NCBI RefSeq assembly: GCF_047675955.1
Contig: NW_027327443.1
Coordinates: 124,001 to 188,000 of the forward strand
Direction of reading: 5' to 3'
DNA: 64,000 bases
DNA from: Chlorocebus sabaeus
Taxonomy: Eukaryota > Chordata > Mammalia > Primates > Cercopithecidae
Position numbers and translations under genes: made by a program. Position 1 is the first letter of the stretch, and the number at the start of each line of letters is the position of its first letter. Below, one piece after another: positions 42,616 to 55,529 of the stretch. The notes below the pieces were generated by a model, which had not been told where the DNA came from, did not search any database, and worked only from the letters and a program-made list of their open reading frames with translations.

Positions 42616-42920
42616 TTTGTGTTCTGTTAATTCATCTCAGAGTGTTACTGCTTTCGCCTCCAGAAACCTTTCACTAAGACTTCTGTTTTGGAATTTGCAA
42701 AGTGATATTTGGAAGCCCATACAGGTCTATGGTGAAAAAGGAAATATCCTAAGATAAAAACTGAAAAGAAACTTTCATGGAAACTGCTTTGTGTTCTGTT
42801 AATTCATCTCACAGAATTACAGCTTTCCCCTGAAGAAGCCTTTCGCTACGACCGTTCTTGTGGAATTTGCAAAGTGAAATTTGGAAGCTCATAGAGGGCT
42901 ATGATGAAAAAGGAAATATC
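42280..42920 (+). repeat. Seven-monomer-offset duplicate, first copy
   Basis: It matches about 43484-44124 at offset 1204 (7 x 172). Shared marks are GCATTTCCAAAGTGATA, CTAAGGTGAAAAAGGAAACA and GAAGCTCATAGAGGGCTATG. Confidence 0.8.
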
Positions 42921-43483
42921 CTAAGATAAAAACTGAAAAGAAGCTTTCTGAGAAACTGCTTTGTGTTCTGTTTATTCATCAAACAGAGTTACAGCTTTCA
43001 CCTCAAGAAGCCGTTAACTAAGATTGTTCTTGTGGAATTTGCAAAGTGATATTTGGAAGCCCCTAGAGGGCTATGGGGAAAAAGGAAATAGCCTAAGATA
43101 AAAACTGAAAAGAAGCTTTCTGAAAAACTGCTTTGTGTTCTGTCAATTCAACTCGCAGAGTTACAGCTTTCCCCTCAAGAAGCCTTTCGCTAAGGCTGTT
43201 GTAGTTGAAGTTGCAAAGTGATATATGGAAGCCCATACAAGGCTATGGTTAAAAAGGAAATATCTTCCGTTAAAAACAGGAAAGAAGCTTTCTGAAAAAC
43301 TGCTTTGTGTTCTGTTAATTCATCTCACAGGTTTACAGCTTTCCCCTCTAGAAGCCTTTCGCTAAGACTGTACTTGTGGGATGTGCAAAGTGATATTTGG
43401 AAGCCCATTGAGGGCTATGGTGAAAAAGGAAATATCTTCAGTTAAAAACTGGAAAGAAGTTTTCTCAGAAACTGCTTTGTGTT

Positions 43484-44124
43484 CTGTTAATTCATCTCAC
43501 AGAGTTACAGCTTTCGCCTCAAGAAGTCTTTTGCTAAGACTGTTCTTGGGGCATTTCCAAAGTGATATTTGGAAGCACATAGAGGGCTATGGTGAAAAAT
43601 GAAATATCTTCCGTTAAAAACTGGAAAGAATCTTTCTGATAAACTGCTTTGTGTTCTTTTAATTCATCTCAGAGAGTTGCAGCTTTCCCCTCAAGAAGCC
43701 TTTCGCTAAGACTGTTTTTGTGGAATTTCCAATGTGATATTTGGAAGACCATAGAGGGCTAAGGTGAAAAAGGAAACATCTTCTGTTAAAAAGTGGAAAG
43801 AAGATTTCTGAGAAACTTCTTTGTGTTCTGTTAATTCATATCAGAGAGTTACAACTTTCCCCTCCAGAAACCTTTCACTAAGACTGTTGTTTTGGAATTT
43901 ACAAAGTGATATTTCGAAGCCCATTCAGAGCTATGATGAAAAAGGAAATATCCTAAGATAAAAACTGAAAAGAAGCTTTCATAGAAACTGCTTTGTGTTC
44001 TGTTAATTCATCTCACAGAGTTACAGCTTTCCCTTTCAGAAGCCTTTCGCTAAGACTGTTCCTGTGGAATTTGCAAAGTGATATTTGGAAGCTCATAGAG
44101 GGCTATGATGAAAAAGGAAATATC
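43484..44124 (+). repeat. Seven-monomer-offset duplicate, second copy
   Basis: Partner of 42280-42920, more diverged than the other duplicated blocks, hence older. Confidence 0.78.
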
Positions 44125-45529
44125 TTCAGTTAAAAACTGAAAAGAAGCTTTCTGAGAAACTGCCGTGTGTTCTGTTAATTATACATCTGACCAAGTTACA
44201 ACTTTCCCCACAAGAAGCCTTCACTAAGAATGTTCTTGTGGAATATTCAAAGTTATATTTCGGAAGCCCATATAGGGCTATGGTGAAAAAGGAAATATCT
44301 TCGGTTAAAAACTGGAAAGAAGCTTTCTGAGAAACGGCTTTGTGTTCTATTAATTCATCTCAGAGAATTACAGCTTCCCCTTAAGAAGCTTTTCACTAAG
44401 ACTTTTCTTGTGGAATTTTCAAAGTGATATTTGGAAGCCCATAGAGGGCTATGGTGAAAAAGGAAATATTCTAAGATAAAAATTGAGAAGAAGCTTTTGG
44501 AGAAACTGCTTTGTGTTCTGTTAATTCAACTCAGAGAGTTACAGCTTTCCCCTCAAGAAGCCTTTCGCTAAGATTGTTCTTGTGAAATTTAAAAGTGATG
44601 TTGGGAAGCCCATAGTGGGCTGGAGAGAAAAATTAAATATCTTTCGTTAAAAACTGGAAAGAAGCATTCTGAGAAATTGCCGTGTGTTCTGTTAATACAG
44701 CTCAACGAACTACAGCTTTCCCCTCAAGAAGCCTTTCGCTAACACTGTTCTTGTGAAATTTCAAAAGTGATATTTGGAAGCCCATAGAGGGCTATGGTGA
44801 AAAAGGAAATATCTTCAGTTAAAAGCTGGAAAGAAGCTTTCTGAGAAACTGTTTGTGTTCTGTTAATTCATCTCACAGAGTTTCAGCTTTCCCCTCAGGA
44901 ATTCTTTCACTAAGACTGTTCTTGTGTGATTTGCAAAGTGTTATTTGGAAGCCCATAGAGGGCTATGGTGAAAAAGGAAATATCTTCAATTAAAAACTGG
45001 AAAGAAGTTTTCTGAGAGACTCCTTTGTATTTTGTTAATTCATTTCACAGAGTTACAGCTTTTGCCTCAAGAAGTCTTTCACAAAGACTGTTCTTGTGGA
45101 ATTTGCAAAGTGATATTTGGAATCCGGAAGGGGGCAATGGTGATAAAAAAAATATCTTCCATTAAAAACTGGAAAGAAGCTTTCTGAAAAACTGCCGTGT
45201 GTTCTGTTAAAACACCTAACCGATTACAGCTTTTCTCTCAAGAATCCTTTCGCTAAGACTGTTCTTTTTCGATTTGCAAAGTGATACTTGGAAGCCCATA
45301 GAGCGCTATGGTGAAAAAGGAAATTTCTGCAGTTAAAAACTGGAAAGAAGGATTCTGAGAAACTGTTTTGTGTTCTGTTAATTCGTCTCACAGAGTCACA
45401 GCTTTCACCTCCAGAACCCATTCACTAAGACTGTTCTTGTGGAATTTGAAATTGATATTTGGAAGCCCATAAAAAGCTATCTTGAAAAAGGAAATATTCT
45501 AAGAAAAAAACTGGAAAGAGGTTTCTGTG

Positions 45530-47035
45530 AAACTGTTCTGTGTTCTGTTAATTCGTCTCACAGGGTTACAGCTTTCCCTTCCAGAAGCCTTTCCCTAAGA
45601 CTATTCTTGTGGAATTTTCAAAGTGATATTTGGAACCCCTACAGGTCTGTGGTGAAAAAGCAAATATCTTCAGTTAAAAACTGGAAAGAAGCTTTCTGAG
45701 AAACTGCTTTGTGTTCTGTTAAATGATTTCACAGAGTTACAACTTTCCCCTCCAGAAACCCTTCGTTAAGACTGTTGTTTTGGAATTTTGCAAACTGATA
45801 TTTGGAAGCCCATAGAGGGCTAAGGTGAAAAAGGAAATATCTTCCACTAAAAACCGTAAAGAAGCTCTCTGAGAAACTGCTTTGTGTTCTGTTTGTTAGT
45901 CTCACAGTGTTTCAGCTTTCTCCTCAGGAAGCCATTTACTAAGACTGTTCTTGTGAAATTTGCAAAGTGATATTTGGAAACCTATAGATGGCAACGGTGA
46001 AAAAGGAAATATCTTCCGTTAAGTACTGGAAAGAAGCTTTCAGAGAAACTGCCTTGTGATCTGTTAATATATCTCACCGCGTTACAGCTTTCCCCTCAAG
46101 AAGGTGTTGGCTAAGACTGTTCTAGTGGAATTTGCAAAGTGATATTTGGAAGCCCATAGAGGGTGTTGGTGAAAAAGGAAATATCTTCCATTAAAAACTG
46201 GAAAGAAGATTTCTGAGAAACTGCCGTGTCTTCTGTTAATACACCTCACCGAGTTACAGCTTTCCCCTCAAGAAGCCTTTCACTAATACTGTTTTTGTGG
46301 GATTTGCACAGTGATATTTGGAAGCCCATAGAGGGCTATGTTGAAAAAGGAAATTTCTTCAGATAAAAACTGGAAAGAAGTTTTCTGAGAAACTGCTTTG
46401 TGTTCTGTTAATTCATCTCACAGAGTTACAGCTTTCCCCTACAGAAACCTTTCACTAAGACTGTTCTTTTGGAATTTGCAAGGTGATATTTGGAAGCCCA
46501 TAGAAGGCTATGGTGAAAAAGGAAATATCTTCCGTTAAAAACTGGAAAGAAGCTTTCTGAGAAACTGCCGTGTGTTCTGTTCATACACCTCACTGATTAC
46601 AGCTTTACCCTCAAGAAGCCTTTCACTAAGACTGTTCTTGTGGGATTTGCACCGTGATATTTGGAAGCCCATAGAGGGCAATGGTGAAAAAGGAATTAAC
46701 TTCAGTTAAAAACTGGAAAGAAGCTGTATGAGAAATTGCTTTGTGTTCTGTTAATTTATCTTTCAGAGTTACAGCTTTCCCCTACAGAAGCCTTTCCCTA
46801 AGACTCTTCTTGTGGAATTTGCAAAGTGATATTTGGTAAAAGGCGAAAGATTTATACGATCTGAAGAGAAACCAGAGAATTGCAAAGTGATACTTGGAAT
46901 CCCATAGAGGGCTATGGTGAAAAAGGAAATATCTTCAGTTAAAAACCGGAAAGAAGCTTTCTGAGAAACTGCCCTGTGTTGGTGTAATATATCTCACCAA
47001 GTTACCGCTTTCCCCTCAAGAAGCCTTTCACTAAG
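45530..47035 (+). repeat. Duplicated block B, first copy (about 9 monomers)
   Basis: It matches 52286-53790 at offset 6756, including the non-alpha 40-bp insert. It ends with GCCCTGTGTT and TAATATATCTCACCAAG. Confidence 0.9.
46837..46876. other. 40-bp non-satellite insert flanked by about 20-bp direct repeats
   Basis: Between GAATTTGCAAAGTGATATTTGG (shown here only by its ends 46815-46836) and a near copy starting 46877 lies a 40-bp sequence beginning TAAAAGGCGAAAGATTTATA that has no alpha counterpart. The flanking repeats are alpha sequence, so they look like a target duplication or a filler-DNA repair scar. A second copy is at 53593-53632. Confidence 0.85.
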
Positions 47036-47704
47036 ACTGTTCTTGTGGAATTTGCAATGTGATATTTGGAAGCCCATACAGGCCTATGGTGAAAAAAAAA
47101 TATCCTAAGATAAAAATTGAAAAGAAGCTTTCTGAGAAACGGCTTTGGGTTCTCTTAATTCATCTCACAGAGTTAGAGCTTTCCCCTCAAGAAGTCGTTC
47201 ACTAAGACTGCTCTTGTGAAATTTGCAAAGTGATATTTGGAAACCCATAGGAGGCTATGGTGAAAAAGGCAATGTCTTCCGTTAAAACTGGAAAGAAGCT
47301 TTCTGAGAAACTGCCATGTGTTCTGTTAATACACCTCATCGAGTTACAGCTTTCCCCTCAAGAAGCCTTTCGCTAAGACTGCTCTTGTGGGATTTGCAAA
47401 GTGATATTTGGAAGCCCATAGAGGGCTACGGTGAAAAAGGAAATATCTTCAGTTAAACTGTGGATAGAAGCATTCTGAGAAACTCCTTTCTGTTCTGTTA
47501 ATTCATCTCACAGAGTTACAGCCTTCCCCTCAAGTAGCCTTTCGCTAAGAGTGTTCTTTTGGGATTTGCAAAGTGGTATTTGGAAGCCCCCAGAGGGCTA
47601 TGCTGAAAAAGGAAATTTCTTCAGTTAAAAATTGGAAAGAAGCTTTCTGAGAAACTGCTTTGTGTTCTGTTAATTCATCTCACAGAATTACAGCTTTCCC
47701 CTAA

Positions 47705-48595
47705 AGAAGCCTTTCGCTATGACTGTTCTTGTGGAATTTGCAAACTGTTATTTGGAAGCCCATTGAGTGCTATGGTTAAAAAGAAAATATTTTCAGTTAA
47801 AACCGGAAAGAAGCTTTCTGAGAAACTGCTTTGTGTTCTGTTAAGTCATCTCAAAAAGTTACAGCTTTCCCTCAAGAAGTCCTTCACTAAAACTGTTCTT
47901 GTGGAATTTGCAATGTGATATTTGGAAGCCCGTAGATGGCTATGGTGAAAAAGGAAATAACTTCCATTAAAAACTGAAAAGAAGCTCTCTGAGAAACTAC
48001 TTTGTGATCTGTTAGTGCATCTCACAGAGTTACAGCTTTCCCCTCAAGAAGCCGTTCACTAAGACTGTTCTTGTGAAATTTGCAAAGTGATATTTGGAAG
48101 CCCATAGAGGGCTTAGGTGAAAAAGGAAATATCTTCCATTAAAAACTGGAAAGAAACTTTATCAGAAACTGTCATGTGTTCCGAAAATACATCACACCAA
48201 ATTACAGCTTTCCCCTCAAGAAGCTTTTCGCTAAGACTGTTCTATTGGAATTTTCAAAGTGATATTTGGAAGCCCCTAGAGTGCTATGTTGAAAAAGGAA
48301 ATATCTACCGTTAAAAACTTGAAAGATGCTTTCTGAGAAACTGCTGTGTGTTTTGTTAATACACCTCACCGAGTTACAGCTTTCCCCTCAAGAAGCCTTT
48401 CGCTAAGACTGTTCTTGTGGGATTTGCAGAGAGATATTTGGAAGCCCATAGAGCACTACCATGAATAAGGAAATATCTTCAATTTAAAACTGGAAAGAAG
48501 CTTTCTGAGAAACTGCTTTGTGTTCTGTTAATTCGTCTCACAGTGTTACAGCTTTCCCCTCCAGGTACCTTTCCCTAAGACTGTTCTTGTGGAAT
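47705..48595 (+). repeat. Duplicated block C, first copy (about 5 monomers)
   Basis: It matches 49764-50655 at offset 2059 (12 monomers). Shared marks are CGCTATGACTG, AAACTGTTAT, TATGGTTAAAAAGAAAATAT and CCGAAAATACATCACACC. Confidence 0.92.
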
Positions 48596-49763
48596 TTGCA
48601 AAGTGACATTTGGAAGCCCATAGAAGACTATGGTGAAAAAGAAAATATCTTCCATTAAAAACTGGAAAGAATCATTCTGAGAAATTGTCGTGTGTTGCGT
48701 TAATACATCTCACTGACTTACAGCTTTCCCCTCAACAAGACTTTCGCTAAGACTGTTCTTGTGAAATTTGCAAAGTGATATTTGGAAGCCCATAGTGGGC
48801 TACGGTGAAAAAGGAAATATCTACCGTTAAAGACTTGAAAGATGCTTTCTGAGATACTGCAGTGTGTTCATGTAAGACATCTCACCGCGTTACATCTTTG
48901 CGCTCAAGAAACCTTTTGCTAAGACTATTCTTGTGGGATTTGCAAAGTGATATTTGGAAGCCCATAGAGGGCTATGGAGAAAATGGAAATATCCTAAAAT
49001 AAAAACTGAAAAGAAGCTTTCTGAGAAAATGCTGTGTGTTCTGTTAGTTCATCTCACAGAATTACAGCCTTCCCCTCAATAATCCGTTCACTAAGACTAT
49101 TCTTGTGAAATTTCCAAAGTGATATTTGGAAGCCCACAGTGGGCTATGGTGAAAAAGGAAATATCTTCCGTTAAAAACTGGAAACAAGCATTCTGAGAAA
49201 CTGCCATGTGTTTTGTTGATACATCTCAACGAGTTACAGCTTTCCCCTCCAAAAGTTTTTCGCTAAGACTGCTCTTGTGAAATTTGCAAAGTGATATCTG
49301 GAAGCCCATAGAGGACTATGGTGAAAAAGAAAATATCTTCAGTTAAAATCTGGAAAGAAGATTTCTGAGAAACTGTTTGTGTTTTGTTAATTCATCTCAC
49401 CGAGTTACAGATTTCCACTCAAGAAGCCTTTGGCTAAGACTGTTCTTATGGGATTTGCAAAGTGATATTTGGAATCCCTAGAGGGCTATGGTGAAAAAGG
49501 AAATATCTTCAATTAAAAACTGGAAAGAAGCTTTCTGAGAGACTCCTTTGTATTTGTTAATTCATTTCACAGAGTTACAGCTTTCGCTTCAAGACATCTT
49601 CCACTAAGACTGTTCTTGTGGAATTTGCAAAGTGATATTTGGAAGCCCATAGAGGGCTTTGGTGAAAAAGGAAATATCTTCCGCTAAAAACCGAAAAGAA
49701 GCTCTCTGAGAAACTCCTTTGTGTTCTGTTAGTTCATCTCACAGAGTTTCAGCTTTCCCCTCA

Positions 49764-50655
49764 AGAAGCCTTTCGCTATGACTGTTCTTGTGGAATTTGC
49801 AAACTGTTATCTGGAAGCCCATTGAGTGCTATGGTTAAAAAGAAAATATCTTCAGTTAAAACTGGAAAGAAGCTTTCTGAGAAACTGCTTTGTGTTCTGT
49901 TAAGTCATCTCAAAGAGTTACAGTTTTCCCTCAAGAAGTCTTTTGCTAAGACTGTTCTTGTGGAATTTGCAATGTGATATTTGGAAGCCCGTAGTTGGCT
50001 ATGGTGAAAAAGGAAATATCTTCCATTAAAAACCGAAAAGAAGCTCTCTGAGAAACTTCTTTGTGATCTGTTAGTGCATCTCACAGAGTTACAGCTTTCC
50101 CCTCAAGAAGCCGTTCACTAAGACTGTTCTTGTGAAATTTGCAAAGTGATATTTGGAAGCCCATAGAGGGCTTAGGTGAAAAAGGAAATATCTTCCATTA
50201 AAAACTGGAAAGAAACTTTATCAGAAACTGTCATGTGTTCCGAAAATACATCACACCAAATTACAGCTTTCCCCTCAAGAAGCCTTTCGCTAAGACTGTT
50301 CTATTGGAATTTTCAAAGTGATATTTGGAAGCCCCTAGAGTGCTATGGTGAAAAAGGAATTATCTACCGTTAAAAACTTGAAAGATGCTTTCTGAGAAAC
50401 TGCCGTGTGTTTTGTTAATACACCTCACCGAGTTACAACTTTCCCCTCAAGCAGCCTTTCGCTAAGACTGTTCTTGTGGGATTTGCAGAGAGATATTTGG
50501 AAGCCCATAGAGCACTACCGTGAAAAAGGAAATATCTTCAATTTAAAACTGGAAAGAAGCTTTCTGAGAGACTGCTTTGTGTTCTGTTAATTCATCTCAC
50601 AGAGTTACAGCTTTCCCCTCCAGAAGCCTTTCCCTAAGACTGTTCTTGTGGAATT
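49764..50655 (+). repeat. Duplicated block C, second copy
   Basis: Partner of 47705-48595. It lies directly before the mosaic copy of blocks A and B. Confidence 0.92.
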
Positions 50656-50784
50656 TGCAAACTGATATTTTAAGCCCATAGAGCGCAACGGTGATAAAGG
50701 AAATATCCTCCGTTAAAAACTGGAAAGAAGCTTTCTGAGAAACTGCTTTGTGTTCTGTTAGTTCATCACACAGAGTTATAGCTT

Positions 50785-52292
50785 TCCCCTCAAGAAGCCT
50801 TTCTCAAAGACTGTTCTTGTAGAATTTGAAAAGTGATATTTTGAAGCAAGAAGAGGGCTATGGTGAAAAGGGAACTATCTTCCGTTAAAAATTGGAAGGA
50901 AGCTTTCTGAGAAACTGCTTTGTGTTCTGTTAATTCATCTCACAGAGTTATAGCATTCCCATCAAGAAGACTTTCGGTAAGACTGTTCTTGTGGAATTTG
51001 CAAAGTGATATTTGGAAGCCCGTAGAGGGTTATGGTGAAAAAGGAAATATCCTAATATAGAAACTGAAAAGAAGCTTTCTGAGAAACCGCTTTGTGTTCC
51101 GTTAATTGATCTCACGGAGTTACAGCTTTCCCCTCGAGAAGCCTTTCTCAAAGGCTGTTCTTGTGGAATTTGCAAAGTGATATTTGGAAGCCTATAGAGG
51201 TCTATGGTAAAGAAGGAAATATCTTCAGTTAAAAACTAAAAAGAAGCTTTCTGAGAAACTCCTTTGCATTCTGTTAATTCATCTCACAGAGTTACAGCTT
51301 TCCCCTCAAGAATCCTTTCGCTAAGACTCCTCTTGTGAAATTTGCAAAGAGATATTTAGAAGCCCTTAGAGGGCTATGAAAAAAGGAAATATCCTAAGAT
51401 AAAAACTGAAAGGAAGCTTTCTGAGAAACTTCTTTGTGTTCTGTTAATTCATCTCACAGAGTTACAGCTTTCCCCTCAAGAAGCCTTTCGCTAAGGCTGT
51501 TCTTGTGGAATTTGCTAAGTGATATTTGGAAGCCCATAGAGGGCAATAGTGAAAAAGGAAATATGCTAAGATAAAAATTGAAAAGAAGCTTTCTGAGAAA
51601 CTGCTTTGCATTCTGTTAAAAGATATCAGAGAGTTAAAGCTTTCCCCTGAAGAAGCCTTCTGCTAAGGCTGTTCTTGTGGAATTTGCAAAGTGATATTTG
51701 GAAGCCTATAGAGGGCTATGGTGAGAAAGGAAACACCTTCAGTTAAAAACTGGAAAGAAGCTTTCTGAGAAACTGCTTTGTGTTCTGTTAATTCATCTCA
51801 CAGAGTTACAGCATTCTCCTAAAGATGCCTTTCGCTAAGTCTGTTCTTGTGGAATTTGCAAACTGATACTTGGAATCCCTTAGAGGGCTATGGTGAAGAA
51901 GGAAATATCTTCAGATAAAAACTGGTAAGAAGTTTTCTGAGAAACTGCTTTGTGTTCGGTTTATTCATCTCACAGAGTTACAGCTTTCCCCTCAAGAATT
52001 GTTACGCTAAGACAGTTCTTGTTGCATTTCCAAAGTGATAATTTGAAGCCCATAGAGGGCTATTGTGAAACAGGAAATATCTTCCGTTAAAAACTGGGAA
52101 GAAGCTTTCTGAGAAACTGCTTTGTGTTCTGTTAATTCATCTCAGAGAGTTACAGCTTTCCCCTCAAGAAACCTTTCGGTAAGACTGTTGTTGTGGAATT
52201 TCCAAAGTGATATTTGGAAGTCCATAGAGGGCTAAGGTGAAAAAGGAAACATCTTCTGTTATAAACTGGATAGAAGATTTCTGAGAAACTGT
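50785..52292 (+). repeat. Duplicated block A, second copy
   Basis: Partner of 41110-42615. It runs directly into block B copy 2, so 17 monomers (about 2.92 kb) present between blocks A and B at the first site are absent here. Confidence 0.9.
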
Positions 52293-53790
52293 TTTGTGTT
52301 CTGTTAATTCGTCTCACAGAGTTACAGCTTTCCCCTCCAGAAGCCTTTTCCTAAGACTATTCTTGTGGAATTTGCAAAGTGATATTTGGAACCCCTAGAG
52401 GTCTTTGGTGAAAAAGGAAATATCTTCAGTTAAAAACTGGAAAGAAGCTTTGTGAGAAACTGCTTTGTGTTCTGTTAAATGATTTCACAGAGTTACAACT
52501 TTCCCCTCCAGAAGCCCTTCATTAAGACTGTTGTTTTGGAATTTTGTGAAATGATATTTGGAAGCCCATAGAGGGCTAAGGTGAAAAAGGAAATATCTTC
52601 TGCTAAAAACCGTAAAGAAGCTCTCTGAGAAACTGCTTTGTGTTCTGTTTGTTCGTCTAACAGAGTTTCAGCTTTCTCCTCAAGAAGCCGTTTACTAAGA
52701 CAGTTCTTGTGAAATTTGCAAAGTGATATTTGGAAACCTATAGATGGCTACGGTGAAAAAGGAAATAAGTTCCGTTAAATACAGGAAAGAACCTTTCAGA
52801 GAAACTGCCTTGTGTTCTGTTAATATATCTCACCGCGTTACAGCTTTCCCCTCAAGAAGGTGTTGGCTAAGACTGTTCTAGTGGAATTTGCAAAGTGATA
52901 TTTGGAAGCCCATAGAGGGCTATGGTGAAAAAGGAAATATCTTCCGTTAAAAACTGGAAAGAAGTTTTCTGAGAAACTGCTGTCTGTTCTGTTAATACAC
53001 CTCACCGAGTTACAGCTTTCCCCTCAAGAAGCCTTTCGCTAATACTGTTTTTATGGGATTTGCACAGTGATATTTGGAAGCCCATAGAGTGCTATGGTGA
53101 AAAAGGACATTTCTTCAGATAAAAACTGGAAAGAAGTTTTCTGAGAATCTGCTTTGTGTTCTGTTAATTCATCTCACAGAGTTACAGCTTTACCCTACAG
53201 AAACCTTTCACTAAGACTGTTCTTTTGGAATTTGCAAGGTGATATTTGGAAGCGCATAGAGGGCTATGGTGAAAAAGGAAATATCTTCCGTTAAAAACTG
53301 GAAAGAAGCTTTCTGAGAAACTGCCATGTGTTCTGTTCATACACCTCACTTATTACAGGTTTACCCTCAAGAAGCCTTTCGCTAAGACTGTTCTTGTGGG
53401 ATTTGCACTGTTATATTTGGAAGCCCATAGAGGGCAATGGTGAAAAAGGAATTAATTTCAGTTAAAAACTGGAAAGAAGCTGTATGAGAAATTGCTTTGT
53501 GTTCTGTTAATTTACCTTTCAGAGTTACAGATTTCCCCTACAGAAGCCTTTCCCTAAGAATCTTCTTGTGGAATTTGCAAAATGATATTTGGTAAAAGGC
53601 GAAAGATTTATATGATCTGAAGAGAAACCAGAGAATTGCAAAGTGATACTTGGAATCCCATAGAGGGCTTTGGTGGAAAAGGAAATATCTTCAGTTAAAA
53701 ACCGGAAAGAAGCTTTCTGAGAAACTGCCCTGTGTTCGTGTAATATATCTCACCAAGTTACCGCTTTCCCCTCAAGAAGCCTTTCACTAA
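52286..53790 (+). repeat. Duplicated block B, second copy
   Basis: Partner of 45530-47035, carrying the second 40-bp insert at 53593-53632. Confidence 0.9.
53593..53632. other. 40-bp non-satellite insert, second copy
   Basis: Identical to 46837-46876 apart from one base (TTTATATGATC here, TTTATACGATC there). Same flanking alpha repeats. Confidence 0.85.
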
Positions 53791-54344
53791 GCCTGTTCTT
53801 GTCGGATTTGATAAGTGATATTTGTAAGCCAATGGAGGGCTATGGTGAAAAAGGAAATATCCTAAGATAAAAACTGAAAAGAAGCTTTCTGAGAAACTGC
53901 TTTGTGTTCTGTAAATTCAACTCAGATTTACAGCTTTCCCCTCAAGAAGCCTTTCACTAAGGCTGTTGTTGTGGGATTTTCAAAGTGATATTTGGAAGCC
54001 CATGGAGGGCTATGGTGAAAAAGGAAATATCTTCAGTTTAAACTGGAAAGAAGCTTTCTGAGAAACTGCTTAGTGTTCTGTTAATTCATCTCGGAGAGTT
54101 ACAGCTGTCTCCTCAAGAAGCCCTTCGCTAAGACTGTTCTTGTGGAATTTGCAAGGAGATATTTTGAAGCCCATACGGGGCTACGGTGGAAAAGGAAATA
54201 TCTTCCGTTAAAAACTGGAAAGAAGATTTCTGAGAAACTGCTTTGTGTTCTGTTAATTCATCTCACAGAGTTACAGCTTTTCCCTCCAGAAGCCTTTCCC
54301 TAAGACTGTTCTTGTGGAATTTGCAAACTGATATTTGGAAGCCC

Positions 54345-55380
54345 ATAGAGCGCTATGGTGAAAAAGGAAATATGTTCCGTTAAAAACTGGAAAGAAGCTT
54401 TCTGTGAAACTGCATTGTGTTCTGTTATTTCATCTCACAGGGTTACAGCTTTCCCTTCCAGAAGCCTTTCGCTGAGAGTGTTCATGTGGGATTTGCAAAG
54501 TGATATTTTGAAGCCCCTAGGTGGCTGTGGTGTAAAAGGAAATATCTTCCGTAAAAAGCTGGAAGGAAGATTTCTTAGAAACTGCTTTGTGTTCTGTTAA
54601 TTCATCTCACAGAGTTAGATCTTTCTCCTCCACAAGCCTTCCCCTAAGACTGTTCTTGTGGAATTTGCAAAGTGATATTTGGAAGCCCTTAGAGGGCTAT
54701 GGTGAAAATGGAAATATCCTAAGATAGAAACCGAAAAGAAGCTTTCTGAGAAACTGCTTTGTGTTCTGTTATTTCATCTCACTGAGTTACAGCTTTACCC
54801 TCAAGAATCCGTTCACTAAGGCTGTTCTTGTGAAATTTGCAAATTGACATTTGGAAGCCCTTAGAGGGCTATGGTGAAAAAAAAAATATCTTCCGTTAAA
54901 AACTGGAAAGAAGCATTCTGAGACATTGCCGTGTGTTGTGTTAATACATCTCACTGACTTACAGCTTTCCCCTCAACAAGCCTTTCGCTAAGACTGTTCT
55001 TTTGAAATTTGCAAAGTGATATTTGGAAGCCCATAGAGGGCTACGGTGAAAAAGGAAATATCTACCGTTAAAAACTTGAAAGATTCTTTCTGAGAAACTG
55101 CCGTGTGTTCCTGTAAGACTTCTCACCGTGTTACAGCTCTGCGTTCAAGAAACCTTTCTCTAAGACTGTTCTTGTGGGATTTGAAAGTAATATTAGGAAG
55201 CCCATAGAGGGCTATGGTGAAAATGGAAATATCCTAAGTTAAAAACTGAAAAGAAGCTTTCTGAGAAAATGCTGTGTGTTCTGTTAGTTCATCTCACAGA
55301 ATTACAGCCTTCCCCTCAATAATCCGTTCACTAAGACTGTTCTTGTGAAATTTGCAAAGTGATATTTGGAAGACCATAGA
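54345..55380 (+). repeat. Ordered six-monomer group (P-U), most complete copy
   Basis: A series of recognisable monomers in fixed order: CCCCTAGGTGGCTG, CTCCTCCACAAGCC, AATCCGTTCACTAAGG, CCCCTCAACAAGCC, GCGTTCAAGAAACC, CAATAATCCGTTCAC. Parts of the same order recur at about 48690-49110 (last three), 60018-60730 (first four) and 62815-63680 (all six). Confidence 0.85.
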
Positions 55381-55529
55381 GGCCTATGGTGAAAAAGGAA
55401 ATATCTTCCGTTAGAAACTGGAAAGAAGCTTTTTGAGAAACTGTTTGTGTTCTGTTAATTCATCTCACAGAGTTACAGCTTTCCCCTCAAGAAGCCTTTC
55501 GCTAAGACTGTTCTTGTGGGATTTGCAAA

